Shown: positions 15,409 to 23,611, counted from the stretch's first letter. The stretch is 33,628 bases of DNA from an uncultured Prevotellaceae bacterium (GCA_900314335.1 OMUV01000090.1:1-33628); one strand, 5' to 3'. Made by a program: numbers and translations. The notes: generated by a model not told the origin, from the sequence alone.

Positions 15409-16413
15409 TTATGGCAGCCTGCGATATACCGTGGCTCTGAGAAGCAGCTCCAGAAGCATTGTGATGACCGCCAGCATGGCCAGAGGCTGATAGAGGTCGT
15501 AGCGCTTGGAGTATTTGCGCACATTATACTTGGTGCGCTCCAGTTTGTCGATGTCCTGATACACCTTCTTGAGCTGCGAGGTGGATGTGGCCCTGTAAAA
15601 CTCGCCGCCCGTGGCCGTAGCGATGCCGTCGAGCGTCTTGGTGTCGATCTCGCAGGGCATCTGGATATAGTGGACGCCTCCGCCGGGCAGAGGGTAGGGG
15701 AACGGCGCCGTGCCGTTGGTGCCCACGCCGATGGTGTATATACGTATGCCGAAGGTGGCGGCTATGTCGGCTGCGGTAAGGGGTGAAATCTCGCCTCTGT
15801 TGTTGGAACCGTCGGTAAGGAGAATGATGACTTTGCTCTTGGCCTTGCTCTCCCTCAGACGCGAGATGGCATTTGTCAGTCCCATGCCTATTGCCGTGCC
15901 GTCGTCGATAAGCCCGTGCATGGCGTAGTCGCAGCTCACATTGCGCAGCAGACTGAGCAGCGAGGCGTGGTCCGTAGTCATGGGGCACTGCGTGAAGGCC
16001 TCGGCCGCAAAGACCGTGAGCCCGATATTGTCGTTGGGGCGCGAATTGATAAACTCGGTCGCCACATTCTTGGCCGCCTCAATACGGTTGGGCTGTAGGT
16101 CTTCGGCCAGCATACTCGTAGAGGCGTCTATCGCCAGCATGATGTCTATGCCTTCCACCTGCGCGTCCTTCCACGCGTTCTTGCCCTGCGGCCTGGCCAG
16201 TATCAGAATGATGAGCGTCAGCGTGATGAGGCGCAGGAAGAACGGCGTGTGCATCAGCCTCATCTTGAGCGACGGACTGATGCCGCGATATGCGTTGGTG
16301 TCAGAGAAAGTGATGCCGGCCTCGCGGCGGTGATGGCGCATGAAGTGCCACACTGCGTAGGGCAGCAGCAGCAACAGCAGAAAAAGTATCTCCTTGTTTG
16401 CGAATGTGATCAT
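15409..16413 (-). CDS. batA: BatA, VWA-domain membrane protein
   Basis: Paralogue of BatB with 334 residues and the same architecture. N-terminal hydrophobic segments lie near 8-21 and 57-73. A VWA domain follows with MIDAS residues D96-A-S98-T-S100 and TDGSNNRGE later in the fold, and a C-terminal membrane helix is around 308-325. The sequence LARPQ just before the VWA domain is shared with BatB. Spacings are 12 bp on both sides, which suggests translational coupling. Bat mutants of Bacteroides fragilis were reported to be oxygen-sensitive; the biochemical role remains unsettled. Confidence 0.92.
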   Translation of the reverse strand: MITFANKEILFLLLLLLPYAVWHFMRHHRREAGITFSDTNAYRGISPSLKMRLMHTPFFLRLITLTLIILILARPQGKNAWKDAQVEGIDIMLAIDASTSMLAEDLQPNRIEAAKNVATEFINSRPNDNIGLTVFAAEAFTQCPMTTDHASLLSLLRNVSCDYAMHGLIDDGTAIGMGLTNAISRLRESKAKSKVIILLTDGSNNRGEISPLTAADIAATFGIRIYTIGVGTNGTAPFPYPLPGGGVHYIQMPCEIDTKTLDGIATATGGEFYRATSTSQLKKVYQDIDKLERTKYNVRKYSKRYDLYQPLAMLAVITMLLELLLRATVYRRLP

Positions 16414-16425
16414 TTATCAAATGCT

Positions 16426-17562
16426 CTATAGCAACAGTTCGTGTATCTCGTATACCACGACTGCCAGAATTAAGACTGTGACGACGAGCGAGAGGGCGAA
16501 GACTATCTTGCGCCGGCGGCGCACGTCGCTGACCTTCTCCCCGGTGTCCTCGGGGATGTCCTCCTCGGTTATCACAGGCGGTTTGTCGCTCTTGGTGGTC
16601 TCTATATAGTCGGAGAGGCGCCTCAGGTTGCGTTCGTCCTCTCCCTGATCGGTCTGCAGCTTGGCAAACTTGGTGAGGTCGGCCGTGGCGAGTATCTCGC
16701 GCAGCTCCGTATAGTCCGGTTCCACGCGTGCCACAGTAACGCCCTGTTCTCCTTCAGAGGTTGCGGGCTGTTCTTCCTTCTCGCCCAGTTCTATGAGCCG
16801 CGCTACCAGTTCGTAGGAAGTCATCTCATCGGCCTTGAATCCGTAGCGCTTGCTTACATAGCGCCTCAGGATACCGATGAGGCTGGTGTAGTAGTCCTTG
16901 GACGTGAGTTCCTCGCGCCCGTAGTTGTCCTTGAGCTGCTCTATTGCGGCTTCGGCCTCCTTGTGCGGCGGCACTACGGCCTTGACCTCCTTTTTGGTCT
17001 GTTTCTTTCTGCCGGCCATCTGCATCCACAGGTAGGCTGCGGCGCTGCCTGCGCAGCAGACGATGAGCAGCACAGCGAGCAGGAAAAGCCTCATCCAATC
17101 GCGCCAGGTGTAGGCGGGGTCGGTGATTTCCTTCGGACCGTAGTATTTGTCCGTGTGTACGGTGTCCACCTTTATGTCATTGACCTTGAGGGCCAGTTGC
17201 GGAGTGGGGTAAGTCTGCTTGCCGACCTTGACATTGATAGAAGGAATATAGTAGAGCGCCGGCTCGAAGCTCGTGAGCGTATAGACACATTTTGTGGTGG
17301 TCATCCCGTCGGACGGTGTGCCCGGCTCGGAGCTCACCTGTCCCTTGCCGATGACCTCCAGTCCCGCCTTGAGCAGCGGCTGCAGGTCCTGCGGGAAGAC
17401 GGGCGTTGTGGCGGCGGGGTGCACTACGGTGACCCTCAGGGCCGTCTGCTCGCCCAGAAGTATCGCCGTGCTGTCCGTCATGGCCTTGACGGAGACCTGC
17501 GCCCTCACGGCCGTGAGCGGCAGGAGCAGTGCTATTATATATATGAATGCTTTCCTTGTCAT
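16426..17562 (-). CDS. Bat-cluster membrane protein with N-terminal beta domain
   Basis: I recognise this as the gene usually found between the DUF58 gene and batA in Bacteroidetes but know no accepted name. It has 378 residues. A signal peptide (ending about residue 21, VRAQ) is followed by a periplasmic beta-rich region similar in style to BatD modules (SVKAMTDSTAILLGEQTALRVTV). A membrane segment lies around 158-181, and a cytosolic helical part from about 185 to 345 contains ELTSKDYYTSLIGILRRYVSKRYG, a motif typical of the BatD C-terminal tail. A second membrane helix closes the protein (353-377). The gaps are 15 bp to the DUF58 gene and 12 bp to batA. It probably helps anchor the VWA complex. 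Confidence 0.75.
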   Translation of the reverse strand: MTRKAFIYIIALLLPLTAVRAQVSVKAMTDSTAILLGEQTALRVTVVHPAATTPVFPQDLQPLLKAGLEVIGKGQVSSEPGTPSDGMTTTKCVYTLTSFEPALYYIPSINVKVGKQTYPTPQLALKVNDIKVDTVHTDKYYGPKEITDPAYTWRDWMRLFLLAVLLIVCCAGSAAAYLWMQMAGRKKQTKKEVKAVVPPHKEAEAAIEQLKDNYGREELTSKDYYTSLIGILRRYVSKRYGFKADEMTSYELVARLIELGEKEEQPATSEGEQGVTVARVEPDYTELREILATADLTKFAKLQTDQGEDERNLRRLSDYIETTKSDKPPVITEEDIPEDTGEKVSDVRRRRKIVFALSLVVTVLILAVVVYEIHELLL

Positions 17563-17577
17563 CTCTGATAGTATGCT

Positions 17578-18459
17578 TTATCGTCCCGAAGCCTGCCGCT
17601 CGCCGAACAGCTGCATCAGCGAGCGCACATAGTCGCCGTCCGTCGGGATGGCTACATTCCTCACGCCGGCGCGGGTGAACTGCTGGTGAAGGCGCTGCTG
17701 GTGGTCCTGCCATGCCTTGGCGTGGAGATTGCGGATGCGGCGACTCGATGTGTCGACATATTGTATGTGCCCCGTCTCGGCATCCCTTAGTTCGATGATG
17801 CCCACGGACGGAAGCTCCTTCATGCGGATGTCGTAGACTTCGATGGCGCCGAGGTCGTACTTGTGACCGGCTATCCGGAGCTTGTCGCTCAGGTCGTGGC
17901 TGTCCAGAAAGTCGCTGATGATAAATGCAGCGCACTGCCGGCGCTGTATCTTGAGCATAAACTCAAGGGCGGCGGCGATGTCCGTGCCTTTGCCCTCGGG
18001 ACGGAATGAGAGCAGCTCGCGTATGATATACAGGATATGCCTGCTGCCCTTCTGAGGGGGAATATACTTCTCCACGTGGTCCGAGAAGAAGATGACGCCT
18101 ATCTTATCATTGTTCTCAATGGCCGAGAACGAGAGCGTGGCCGCTATCTCGGTGATGAGCTCGCGCTTGGTGCGCATCCGTGAACCGAAATCCACTGACC
18201 CGGACACGTCGATGAGCAGCATCACGGTCAGTTCCCTCTCCTCCTCATAGACCTTGACGTAGGGACGGTTGAAGCGGGCTGTGACATTCCAGTCGATATC
18301 GCGCACATCATCGCCGGGCTGATACTCCCGCACCTCCGAGAAGCTCATACCCTTCCCCTTGAAGGCGGAGTGGTATTCGCCGGCGAAGATGTCATTGCTC
18401 AGCCTGCGCGACTTTATCTCTATGCGCCTCACACGGCGCAACAGTTCTGCGGTATCCAT
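17578..18459 (-). CDS. DUF58 VWA-like protein of the MoxR/Bat cluster
   Basis: Soluble protein of 293 residues belonging to the DUF58 family that accompanies MoxR ATPases. The family core appears as REYQPGDDVRDIDWNVTAR (residues 44-62) followed by a VWA-like metal site D84-V-S86-G-S88. There is no signal peptide or membrane segment, so it is cytoplasmic. The distance to moxR is 21 bp. In related systems the MoxR ATPase and DUF58 protein act as a chaperone pair on the VWA proteins encoded downstream; this is family knowledge rather than something the sequence proves. Confidence 0.9.
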   Translation of the reverse strand: MDTAELLRRVRRIEIKSRRLSNDIFAGEYHSAFKGKGMSFSEVREYQPGDDVRDIDWNVTARFNRPYVKVYEEERELTVMLLIDVSGSVDFGSRMRTKRELITEIAATLSFSAIENNDKIGVIFFSDHVEKYIPPQKGSRHILYIIRELLSFRPEGKGTDIAAALEFMLKIQRRQCAAFIISDFLDSHDLSDKLRIAGHKYDLGAIEVYDIRMKELPSVGIIELRDAETGHIQYVDTSSRRIRNLHAKAWQDHQQRLHQQFTRAGVRNVAIPTDGDYVRSLMQLFGERQASGR

Positions 18460-18480
18460 TATCCTGTCTCTCCTCCCTGC

Positions 18481-19479
18481 TTAGGGCACGGCAATCTTGT
18501 TGATTATCTCGTCGATGATATTGTCGCTGTTCACGCCGGCGGCCTCTGCCTCGTAGCTCAGGCCTATTCTGTGGCGCAGCACATCGTGGGCCACGGCCCT
18601 GATGTCCTCGGGAATGACGTAGCCGCGGCGCTTGATGAACGCGTAAGCTCTGCCGGCGTATGCCAGGCAGATGGAGGCACGGGGCGAACCGCCGAAGGAG
18701 ATGTATTCCTTGATATCTTTCAGTTTGTAGCGCTCGGGATAGCGGGTGGCAAATACTATGTCGGCTATGTATTGGCTTATCTTGTCGTCCAGATAAATAT
18801 CCTTGACCACCTCGCGGGCGTGCATTATCCTGGCAGCATCGGTCACGGGGCTCACCTTGATCTCGCTCTTGTTGTCCAGTTTGGCGCGCACGATGGCCTT
18901 CTCCTCTTCGATCGAGGGATAGTCTACGAGCACCTTGAGCATGAAACGGTCGGTCTGCGCCTCGGGCAGGTGGTAGGTACCCTCCTGTTCTATCGGGTTC
19001 TCTGTGGCGAGCACGAGGAACGGTTTGGGCAGCTCGTATGTCGTGCCGCCTATGGTCACCTGCTTCTCCTGCATGGCCTCGAGCAGAGCGCTCTGCACCT
19101 TGGCCGGGGCCCTGTTGATCTCATCGGCCAGAATGAAATTGGCGAAGATGGGGCCTTTCTTGACCACGAAGCTCTCCGTCTTCTGACTATATATCAGTGT
19201 GCCGATGATGTCGGCCGGCAGAAGGTCCGGGGTAAACTGGACGCGGCTGAACCGGGCGTCGATGAGCGACGAGAGCGTCTTGATGGCGAGCGTCTTGGCC
19301 AGTCCGGGCACACCCTCCAGCAATACATGCCCGTCGGAGAGCAGGCTGACCAGAAGCGCCTCTACCAGATGCTTCTGTCCTACTATTACGCGGCCCATCC
19401 CTTCGGTCAGGTCGGTGAGAAACCCGCTCTCAATCTCGATCTGCTCATTGAGCGCGCGAATGTCAATGTTGCTGTTCAT
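18481..19479 (-). CDS. moxR: MoxR-family AAA+ ATPase
   Basis: First gene of the Bat operon, 332 residues, cytoplasmic hexameric AAA+ chaperone. The Walker A variant of this family is seen as G56-V-P-G-L-A-K62-T63. Walker B is at 119-125 (DEINRAP), followed by the sensor region VLATENPIEQEGTYHLPEAQTDRF, quoted here in its key parts ATENP and DRF, and the C-terminal lid with GGSPRASICL. It has its own canonical promoter 33 nt upstream. It is predicted to use ATP to assemble or activate the VWA proteins BatA and BatB. Confidence 0.95.
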   Translation of the reverse strand: MNSNIDIRALNEQIEIESGFLTDLTEGMGRVIVGQKHLVEALLVSLLSDGHVLLEGVPGLAKTLAIKTLSSLIDARFSRVQFTPDLLPADIIGTLIYSQKTESFVVKKGPIFANFILADEINRAPAKVQSALLEAMQEKQVTIGGTTYELPKPFLVLATENPIEQEGTYHLPEAQTDRFMLKVLVDYPSIEEEKAIVRAKLDNKSEIKVSPVTDAARIMHAREVVKDIYLDDKISQYIADIVFATRYPERYKLKDIKEYISFGGSPRASICLAYAGRAYAFIKRRGYVIPEDIRAVAHDVLRHRIGLSYEAEAAGVNSDNIIDEIINKIAVP

Positions 19480-19511
19480 ATATTTTCTCGTTTAGTTTCT
19501 TATGATGTCTG

Positions 19512-19543
19512 CAAAATTACCACTTATCCCGACAATTCCCAAA
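19512..19543 (-). promoter_or_regulatory. Promoter of the moxR-bat operon
   Basis: On the minus strand TTTG (19543-19540), a 20-nt spacer and TAATTTTG (19519-19512) match both boxes of the Bacteroidales consensus with ideal spacing. Transcription should begin near 19506, giving a leader of about 27 nt before the moxR ATG. Confidence 0.75.
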
Positions 19544-19846
19544 CCGTAGTACTTAAAAAAGAGAAAATAGCTATTCCGCTTCGTTAACAGCCAGCAGTCT
19601 AAGGATAAGCCGAATGCTAATGGCCGCCCCCGATGCAGCAGGCGACCGTATGTGAAAAGCCGCGGAGAGATGCGCGATAAGCTACGGACGATGATAAATG
19701 GGCGCGATGATGACTCTCGGCGGCACTTCAGGCTAAGCCCGCACCCCGTCGTCCGATCCGAAGCAGTATATGCATCATTTATGCATTTCCTGATGGTCTT
19801 GCCATGCCCTGTTGACGATGGCTGAATGCCGATTTTTTGGCCCCGC
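19544..19846. other. Gene-free stretch upstream of moxR
   Basis: No coding frame with recognisable content is visible on either strand, and I find no RNA gene or insertion-sequence remnant. Confidence 0.45.
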
Positions 19847-19977
19847 GTAACTATTTGAAAATCAGTGTCTGCAAAAGGCCAAAACTACATTTGAGACGTT
19901 TTGAAACATCTCAAATGTAATTTCACTCAAGTGCCTTGTGAGTAACAACACATGCGGAAGGGTTTTTATGTGATGTG
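19847..19977 (-). repeat. Interspersed hairpin repeat, copy 4 (inverted orientation)
   Basis: This copy is in the opposite orientation to the other four. The 34-nt main inverted repeat is at 19886-19919 and, read on the minus strand, is identical to that of copy 2. On this strand the single imperfect pair is a T-G wobble; on the plus strand it is a C-A mismatch. The minus-strand left flank reads CACATCACATAAAAACCC before TTCCGC, closest to copy 1. The first small hairpin is not preserved. CTCACAAGGCACTTGAG is kept, as is the distal CTGATTTTCAAATAGTTAC. Confidence 0.87.
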
Positions 19978-20172
19978 GGAAATGTCTTTTTCGACAAGAG
20001 GAAAATGGCAGTTGTTTCGGAGGGCGAATTTATCGCAGCGGGGTAGGAGAGTGAGGACATTTATAAGAGGAATTCATTCTCGGCTGCGGGCGATGATAAC
20101 CGTGAGAGCCCAAGCTCATCTCTGCGTCCTGGTCATCTTAATCCGCGAATTACGCATATATAAAATATGTAT

Positions 20173-20234
20173 GGAATTTCTCCTGCCTTCGGGCGGCGAC
20201 TCTCCGTCGGGCGGAAAGGTGCGATGGAGAATTC
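20173..20234. repeat. Multi-stem inverted repeat structure in a gene-free region
   Basis: GGAATTTCTCC (20173-20183) faces GGAGAATTC (20226-20234), a stem with one extra T. Inside are GCC-ttcg-GGC (20185-20194, approximate) and CGAC-tctcc-GTCG (20197-20209). The whole can fold as a closed multi-branch structure of about 62 nt. Neither strand shows a gene here. It might be a small RNA or a decayed element. Confidence 0.4.
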
Positions 20235-20400
20235 GCTCCTTATTATATGTGTAGCTGTGCAATCACCGGCAGGGCAGGTCAGCAAGCAGTATGGCTCCGT
20301 TTTTATCACCATCGTGTAGCATAGCGCCGGGATGTGGCCCGCGGGGACGCAAATCGCTGACCTATGACATATTATTTTGGAAAAAACTATCAGGCTATGA

Positions 20401-20430
20401 TTGTTATATGAAAATAAAATGCTACTTTTG
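20401..20430 (+). promoter_or_regulatory. Promoter of the rplM-rpsI operon
   Basis: TTG (20401-20403), a 19-nt spacer and TACTTTTG (20423-20430) fit the Bacteroidales consensus. Transcription would start near 20436, leaving a leader of about 207 nt before the rplM start. Other leaders predicted in this window are about 3-30 nt. Confidence 0.65.
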
Positions 20431-20435
20431 CACGC

Positions 20436-20642
20436 CGATTATTATCAGCAGGCGTGTAAAAACCCTGCAGACTCGTGTGTTAATAGCCGTATCGATATTG
20501 AGAATTTGGCCTGATGCGGTGGTTAGTGAATCACGAAAGGCGCTCTTGTGTCAAAGCAGGGGCGCGTGAACTTTGGCCGTGCCGAAAGAAGCTTAGAACC
20601 GGAAGCCGGCCTGATGTTTAACGTATAATTAAAGTCACGAAA
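20436..20642 (+). promoter_or_regulatory. Structured 5' leader of rplM
   Basis: Three stems can be drawn. Stem 1 is GCGCTCTTG (20540-20548) with CAGGGGCGC (20557-20565), 9 pairs including two G-U. Stem 2 is GGCCG (20575-20579) with CGGCC (20607-20611), enclosing CCG (20582-20584) and CGG (20600-20602). Stem 3 is TTTAA with TTAAA (about 20617-20633), which comes within 15 nt of the GTG start. Such a leader fits autogenous control by L13 or S9, as known for ribosomal operons in general. I cannot confirm a match to a described leader family. Confidence 0.5.
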
Positions 20643-21104
20643 GTGGATACATTAAGTTTCAAAACAGTTTCTGTCAACAAGCAGAACGCAAACAAGGAAT
20701 GGGTTGTTATCGACGCCACTGATCAGGTGCTCGGTCGCCTCTGCACGCGTGTGGCAAAGATGCTGCGCGGCAAGTACAAGCCCATCTACACGCCCAACGC
20801 AGATTGCGGCGACAATGTGATAATAATCAACGCATCCAAGGTGCGCCTCACAGGCAAGAAGTGGACGGATCGCGTCTACCTGACCTATTCTCTCTACCCC
20901 GGTGGCCAGAGAAAGCACACTCCCGAGAGCATCTTCAGGAAGCCCAACGGCCCCGAGACTCTCGTCCGCAAGGTGGTAAAGGGCATGCTCCCCAAGAATC
21001 GTCTGGGACGCCAGCTCCTCAAGAATCTCTACGTTTACGCGGGCAGCGAGCACGACAAGGACGCCCAGCAGCCCAAGACAATTGATATTAACCAGTATAA
21101 ATAA
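20643..21104 (+). CDS. rplM: 50S ribosomal protein L13 (uL13)
   Basis: Early-assembling large-subunit protein, 153 residues. Typical segments are KEWVVIDATDQVLGRLCTRVA (key part VIDATDQVLGRL), LRGKYKPIYTPNADCGD and KGMLPKNRLGRQLLKNLYVY. The start is GTG at 20643; it yields MDTLSFKT, which matches the N-terminus usual in Bacteroides. rpsI begins 9 bp after the stop, the near-universal L13-S9 pairing. Confidence 0.97.
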   Translation: MDTLSFKTVSVNKQNANKEWVVIDATDQVLGRLCTRVAKMLRGKYKPIYTPNADCGDNVIIINASKVRLTGKKWTDRVYLTYSLYPGGQRKHTPESIFRKPNGPETLVRKVVKGMLPKNRLGRQLLKNLYVYAGSEHDKDAQQPKTIDINQYK

Positions 21105-21113
21105 AATAGGTAA

Positions 21114-21500
21114 ATGGACGTAATAAATGCATTAGGCCGCCGCAAAAGCAGCGTAGCCCGCGTATACCTCAGCGAAGGCTCCGGTAAGATTACAATCAAT
21201 AAGAAGGATATTACGGAATACTTCCCCTCATCTATTTTACAGTTCGTGGTTAAGCAGCCGCTCGCACTTCTCGACGCTACCGAGAAGTATGACATCAAAG
21301 CCAATCTGGATGGCGGCGGATATACCGGCCAGTCACAGGCTCTGCGCCTGGCCATAGCCCGTGCTCTCGTGAAGATCAATCCCGAGGACAAGGCTGCTCT
21401 TCGTAAGGAAGGTTTCATCACCCGCGACGCCAGAGAGGTGGAGCGCAAGAAGCCGGGACGTCCCAAAGCACGCCGCCGCTTCCAGTTCTCCAAGCGTTAA
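21114..21500 (+). CDS. rpsI: 30S ribosomal protein S9 (uS9)
   Basis: Small-subunit head protein, 128 residues, whose C-terminal tail reaches the P-site tRNA. Seen are GRRKSSVARVYL at the N-terminus, the GGGYTGQSQALRLAIARAL core and the basic tail ending KARRRFQFSKR, with the terminal K-R invariant in the family. It lies 9 bp after rplM. A 175-nt spacer with hairpins separates it from rpsB. Confidence 0.97.
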   Translation: MDVINALGRRKSSVARVYLSEGSGKITINKKDITEYFPSSILQFVVKQPLALLDATEKYDIKANLDGGGYTGQSQALRLAIARALVKINPEDKAALRKEGFITRDAREVERKKPGRPKARRRFQFSKR

Positions 21501-21675
21501 TGCCAGTGCAGTAACAATTCTTGTAGAATTAGCCCGGCATATATATAGTTTAGTATCTAAACCGCAGAGATTCTGTACGCCCCTCTCCGGGCGGAGAAGA
21601 GGAGGGCAGACTACCCTGTGGCTGATGCTGGAAAAGCAATTAAAAGGAAAGTAAACAAAACAAACAAAGCAACAA
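21501..21675 (+). promoter_or_regulatory. Structured spacer upstream of rpsB
   Basis: The spacer holds several hairpins: AATTC-ttgta-GAATT near 21515-21529, GTTTAG-tat-CTAAAC (21548-21553 with 21557-21562), CAGA-gat-TCTG near 21565-21575, and a GC-rich region 21578-21607 where GCCC and CTCTCC can pair with more than one downstream partner (GGGC, GGAG, GAGG). Alternative pairing of this type suggests a regulatory leader for the rpsB-tsf pair. S2 autoregulation is known in proteobacteria. I see no clear promoter. Confidence 0.4.
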
Positions 21676-22587
21676 ATGTCACGTACAGATTTTGAAACAT
21701 TACTCAAGGCCGGATGTCATTTCGGTCATCTGAAACGCAAGTGGAATCCCGCTATGGCTCCCTACATCTTTATGGAGCGTAACGGCATTCATATCATAGA
21801 CCTCAACAAGACTGTCGTAATGCTCGACAAGGCTTGCGACGCCCTCAAGCAGATAGCCAAGAGCGGCAAGAAGATCCTTTTCGTAGCCACCAAGAAGCAG
21901 GCCAAGGACATCGTAGCCGAGAAGGCCAAAGCTCTCGAGATGCCCTATGTGATAGAGCGCTGGCCGGGCGGTATGCTCACCAACTTCCCTACTATCCGCA
22001 AGGCTGTGAAGAAGATGGCCAACATCGATAAGCTCACCGCTGACGGTACATTCGAGAACCTCTCCAAGCGTGAGAAGCTCCAGCTGAGCCGCCAGAGAGC
22101 CAAGCTCGAGAAGAACCTCGGTTCTATCGCCGACCTTACCCGTCTGCCCGCAGCTCTGTTCGTAGTGGATGTGTACAAGGAGAATATCGCCGTTCGTGAG
22201 GCCGTACGTCTCGGTATCCCCGTGTTCGGTATTGTTGATACCAACAGCGATCCTTCCAACATCGACTACGTTATCCCTGCTAACGATGACGCTTCTACAA
22301 GTATCGAGGTGATTGTTGATGCTTGCTGCGCCGCCATAAGCGAGGGTATCGAGGAGCACAAAATCGAGAAGGCTGACGCCGATGCCGCTGCACAGCAGGC
22401 CGAGGCTGAGGCAGACGCCGATGCTCCCCGTATGCGTCACCGCACACGCCGTGCACGCGTAGAGGCTCCCGTGGAGGCTGCTGCACCCGCAGCTGAGGCC
22501 GCAGAGGCTGCTCCCGCCGCTCCCGCTGCTGAGGCCGCTCCTGAAGCACCCGCTGCAGATGCTCCCGCTGCTGAGAAGGCAGAATAA
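21676..22587 (+). CDS. rpsB: 30S ribosomal protein S2 (uS2) with long acidic/alanine-rich tail
   Basis: Small-subunit protein needed late in assembly and for S1 binding. The canonical part covers about residues 1-230 (FETLLKAGCHFGHLKRKWNP at the start, VDTNSDPSNIDYVIPANDDA near the end). It is followed by about 70 extra residues dominated by A, E, P and D, interrupted by one arginine-rich island (RMRHRTRRARVE). S2 is usually around 240-275 residues, so 303 is long; extensions of this sort occur in Bacteroidales but vary. tsf follows after 28 bp, the standard rpsB-tsf order. Confidence 0.97.
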   Translation: MSRTDFETLLKAGCHFGHLKRKWNPAMAPYIFMERNGIHIIDLNKTVVMLDKACDALKQIAKSGKKILFVATKKQAKDIVAEKAKALEMPYVIERWPGGMLTNFPTIRKAVKKMANIDKLTADGTFENLSKREKLQLSRQRAKLEKNLGSIADLTRLPAALFVVDVYKENIAVREAVRLGIPVFGIVDTNSDPSNIDYVIPANDDASTSIEVIVDACCAAISEGIEEHKIEKADADAAAQQAEAEADADAPRMRHRTRRARVEAPVEAAAPAAEAAEAAPAAPAAEAAPEAPAADAPAAEKAE

Positions 22588-22615
22588 TTATTAACCCATT
22601 AATCAGATTATTATC

Positions 22616-23611
22616 ATGGCTGTTACAATAGCAGAAATACAAAAATTGCGTAAGCTTACCGGTGCCGGCATGATGGACTGCAAGAAAGCATTAGAGCAGT
22701 CCGGCGGCGACACTCAGAAAGCTATCGAGATCATTCGCGAGAAGGGCCAGGCTGTAGCCGCAAAGCGCTCCGACCGCGACGCATCGGAGGGATGTGTTCT
22801 TGTGAAATATGCAGACGGCTTCGGCGCTATTATCGCCCTGAAGTGCGAGACCGACTTCGTGGCCAAAGGCGAGAAGTTTGTAAAGCTCACACAGGACATT
22901 ATCGACGCTGCTGTGAAGGCTAAGGCCAAGAGCCTTGACGAGGTGAAAGCCCTCAAGCTCGGCGATCAGACCGTGCAGGACGCTGTCGTAGCCTACGGCG
23001 GTATCAGCGGTGAGAAGACCGAGCTCGACGGATACAGCTATCTCGAGGGCGAGAACATCTCCGTATACGACCATATGGGCCGCCACACTCTGGCTACCAT
23101 GGTACAGCTCAACAAGAGCAACGAGGACGCTGGTCACAAGGTGGCTATGCAGGTGGCCGCTATGAAGCCCGTGGCTCTCGACGAGGCATCCGTACCCGAA
23201 GAGGTAAAGAAGACCGAGTATGAGGTAGCCGTGCAGAAGACCAAGGACGAGCAGGTGATGAAGGCCGTGGAGAACGCTCTCAAGAAGGCCGGCATCAACC
23301 CCAACCTCGTGGACAGCGACGACCATATCGAGTCGAACATGGCCAAGGGCTGGCTCACCAAGGAAGAGGCAGACAAAGCCCGCGAGATCAAGACTACCGT
23401 TGCTGAGCAGAAGAAGGCTTCTCTCTCGCAGCAGATGATCGAGAACATCGCAAAGGGCAGGATGAACAAGTTCTACAAGGAGAACTGCCTCGTAGACCAG
23501 GAATTCCAGTTCGGCGACGACAATCACGAGACAGTTTCCGCATGGCTCAAGAAGCAGGATAAGGAGCTCAAGATTGTAGCTTATAAGCGCTTCACGCTTG
23601 CCGCAGAGTAA
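22616..23611 (+). CDS. tsf: Elongation factor Ts
   Basis: Guanine-nucleotide exchange factor for EF-Tu, 331 residues. The N-terminal UBA-like module is clear (IQKLRKLTGAGMMDCKKAL). The EF-Tu-contacting loop reads CETDFVAKGEKF, where many species have TDFVARN. The two dimerisation/core subdomains and the C-terminal module (KENCLVDQEFQF) follow. It lies 28 bp downstream of rpsB, and a GC-rich terminator follows 30 bp after the stop. No irregularities. Confidence 0.97.
   Translation: MAVTIAEIQKLRKLTGAGMMDCKKALEQSGGDTQKAIEIIREKGQAVAAKRSDRDASEGCVLVKYADGFGAIIALKCETDFVAKGEKFVKLTQDIIDAAVKAKAKSLDEVKALKLGDQTVQDAVVAYGGISGEKTELDGYSYLEGENISVYDHMGRHTLATMVQLNKSNEDAGHKVAMQVAAMKPVALDEASVPEEVKKTEYEVAVQKTKDEQVMKAVENALKKAGINPNLVDSDDHIESNMAKGWLTKEEADKAREIKTTVAEQKKASLSQQMIENIAKGRMNKFYKENCLVDQEFQFGDDNHETVSAWLKKQDKELKIVAYKRFTLAAE

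Noticed and set aside
19480-20642. Possible hidden gene in the 1.1-kb gap between moxR and rplM, for instance the frames at 19952-20254 and 20291-20569.
   Set aside because: Their translations show no domain, signal or codon pattern like the neighbours, and they run across the repeat copy, the multi-stem structure and the rplM promoter.
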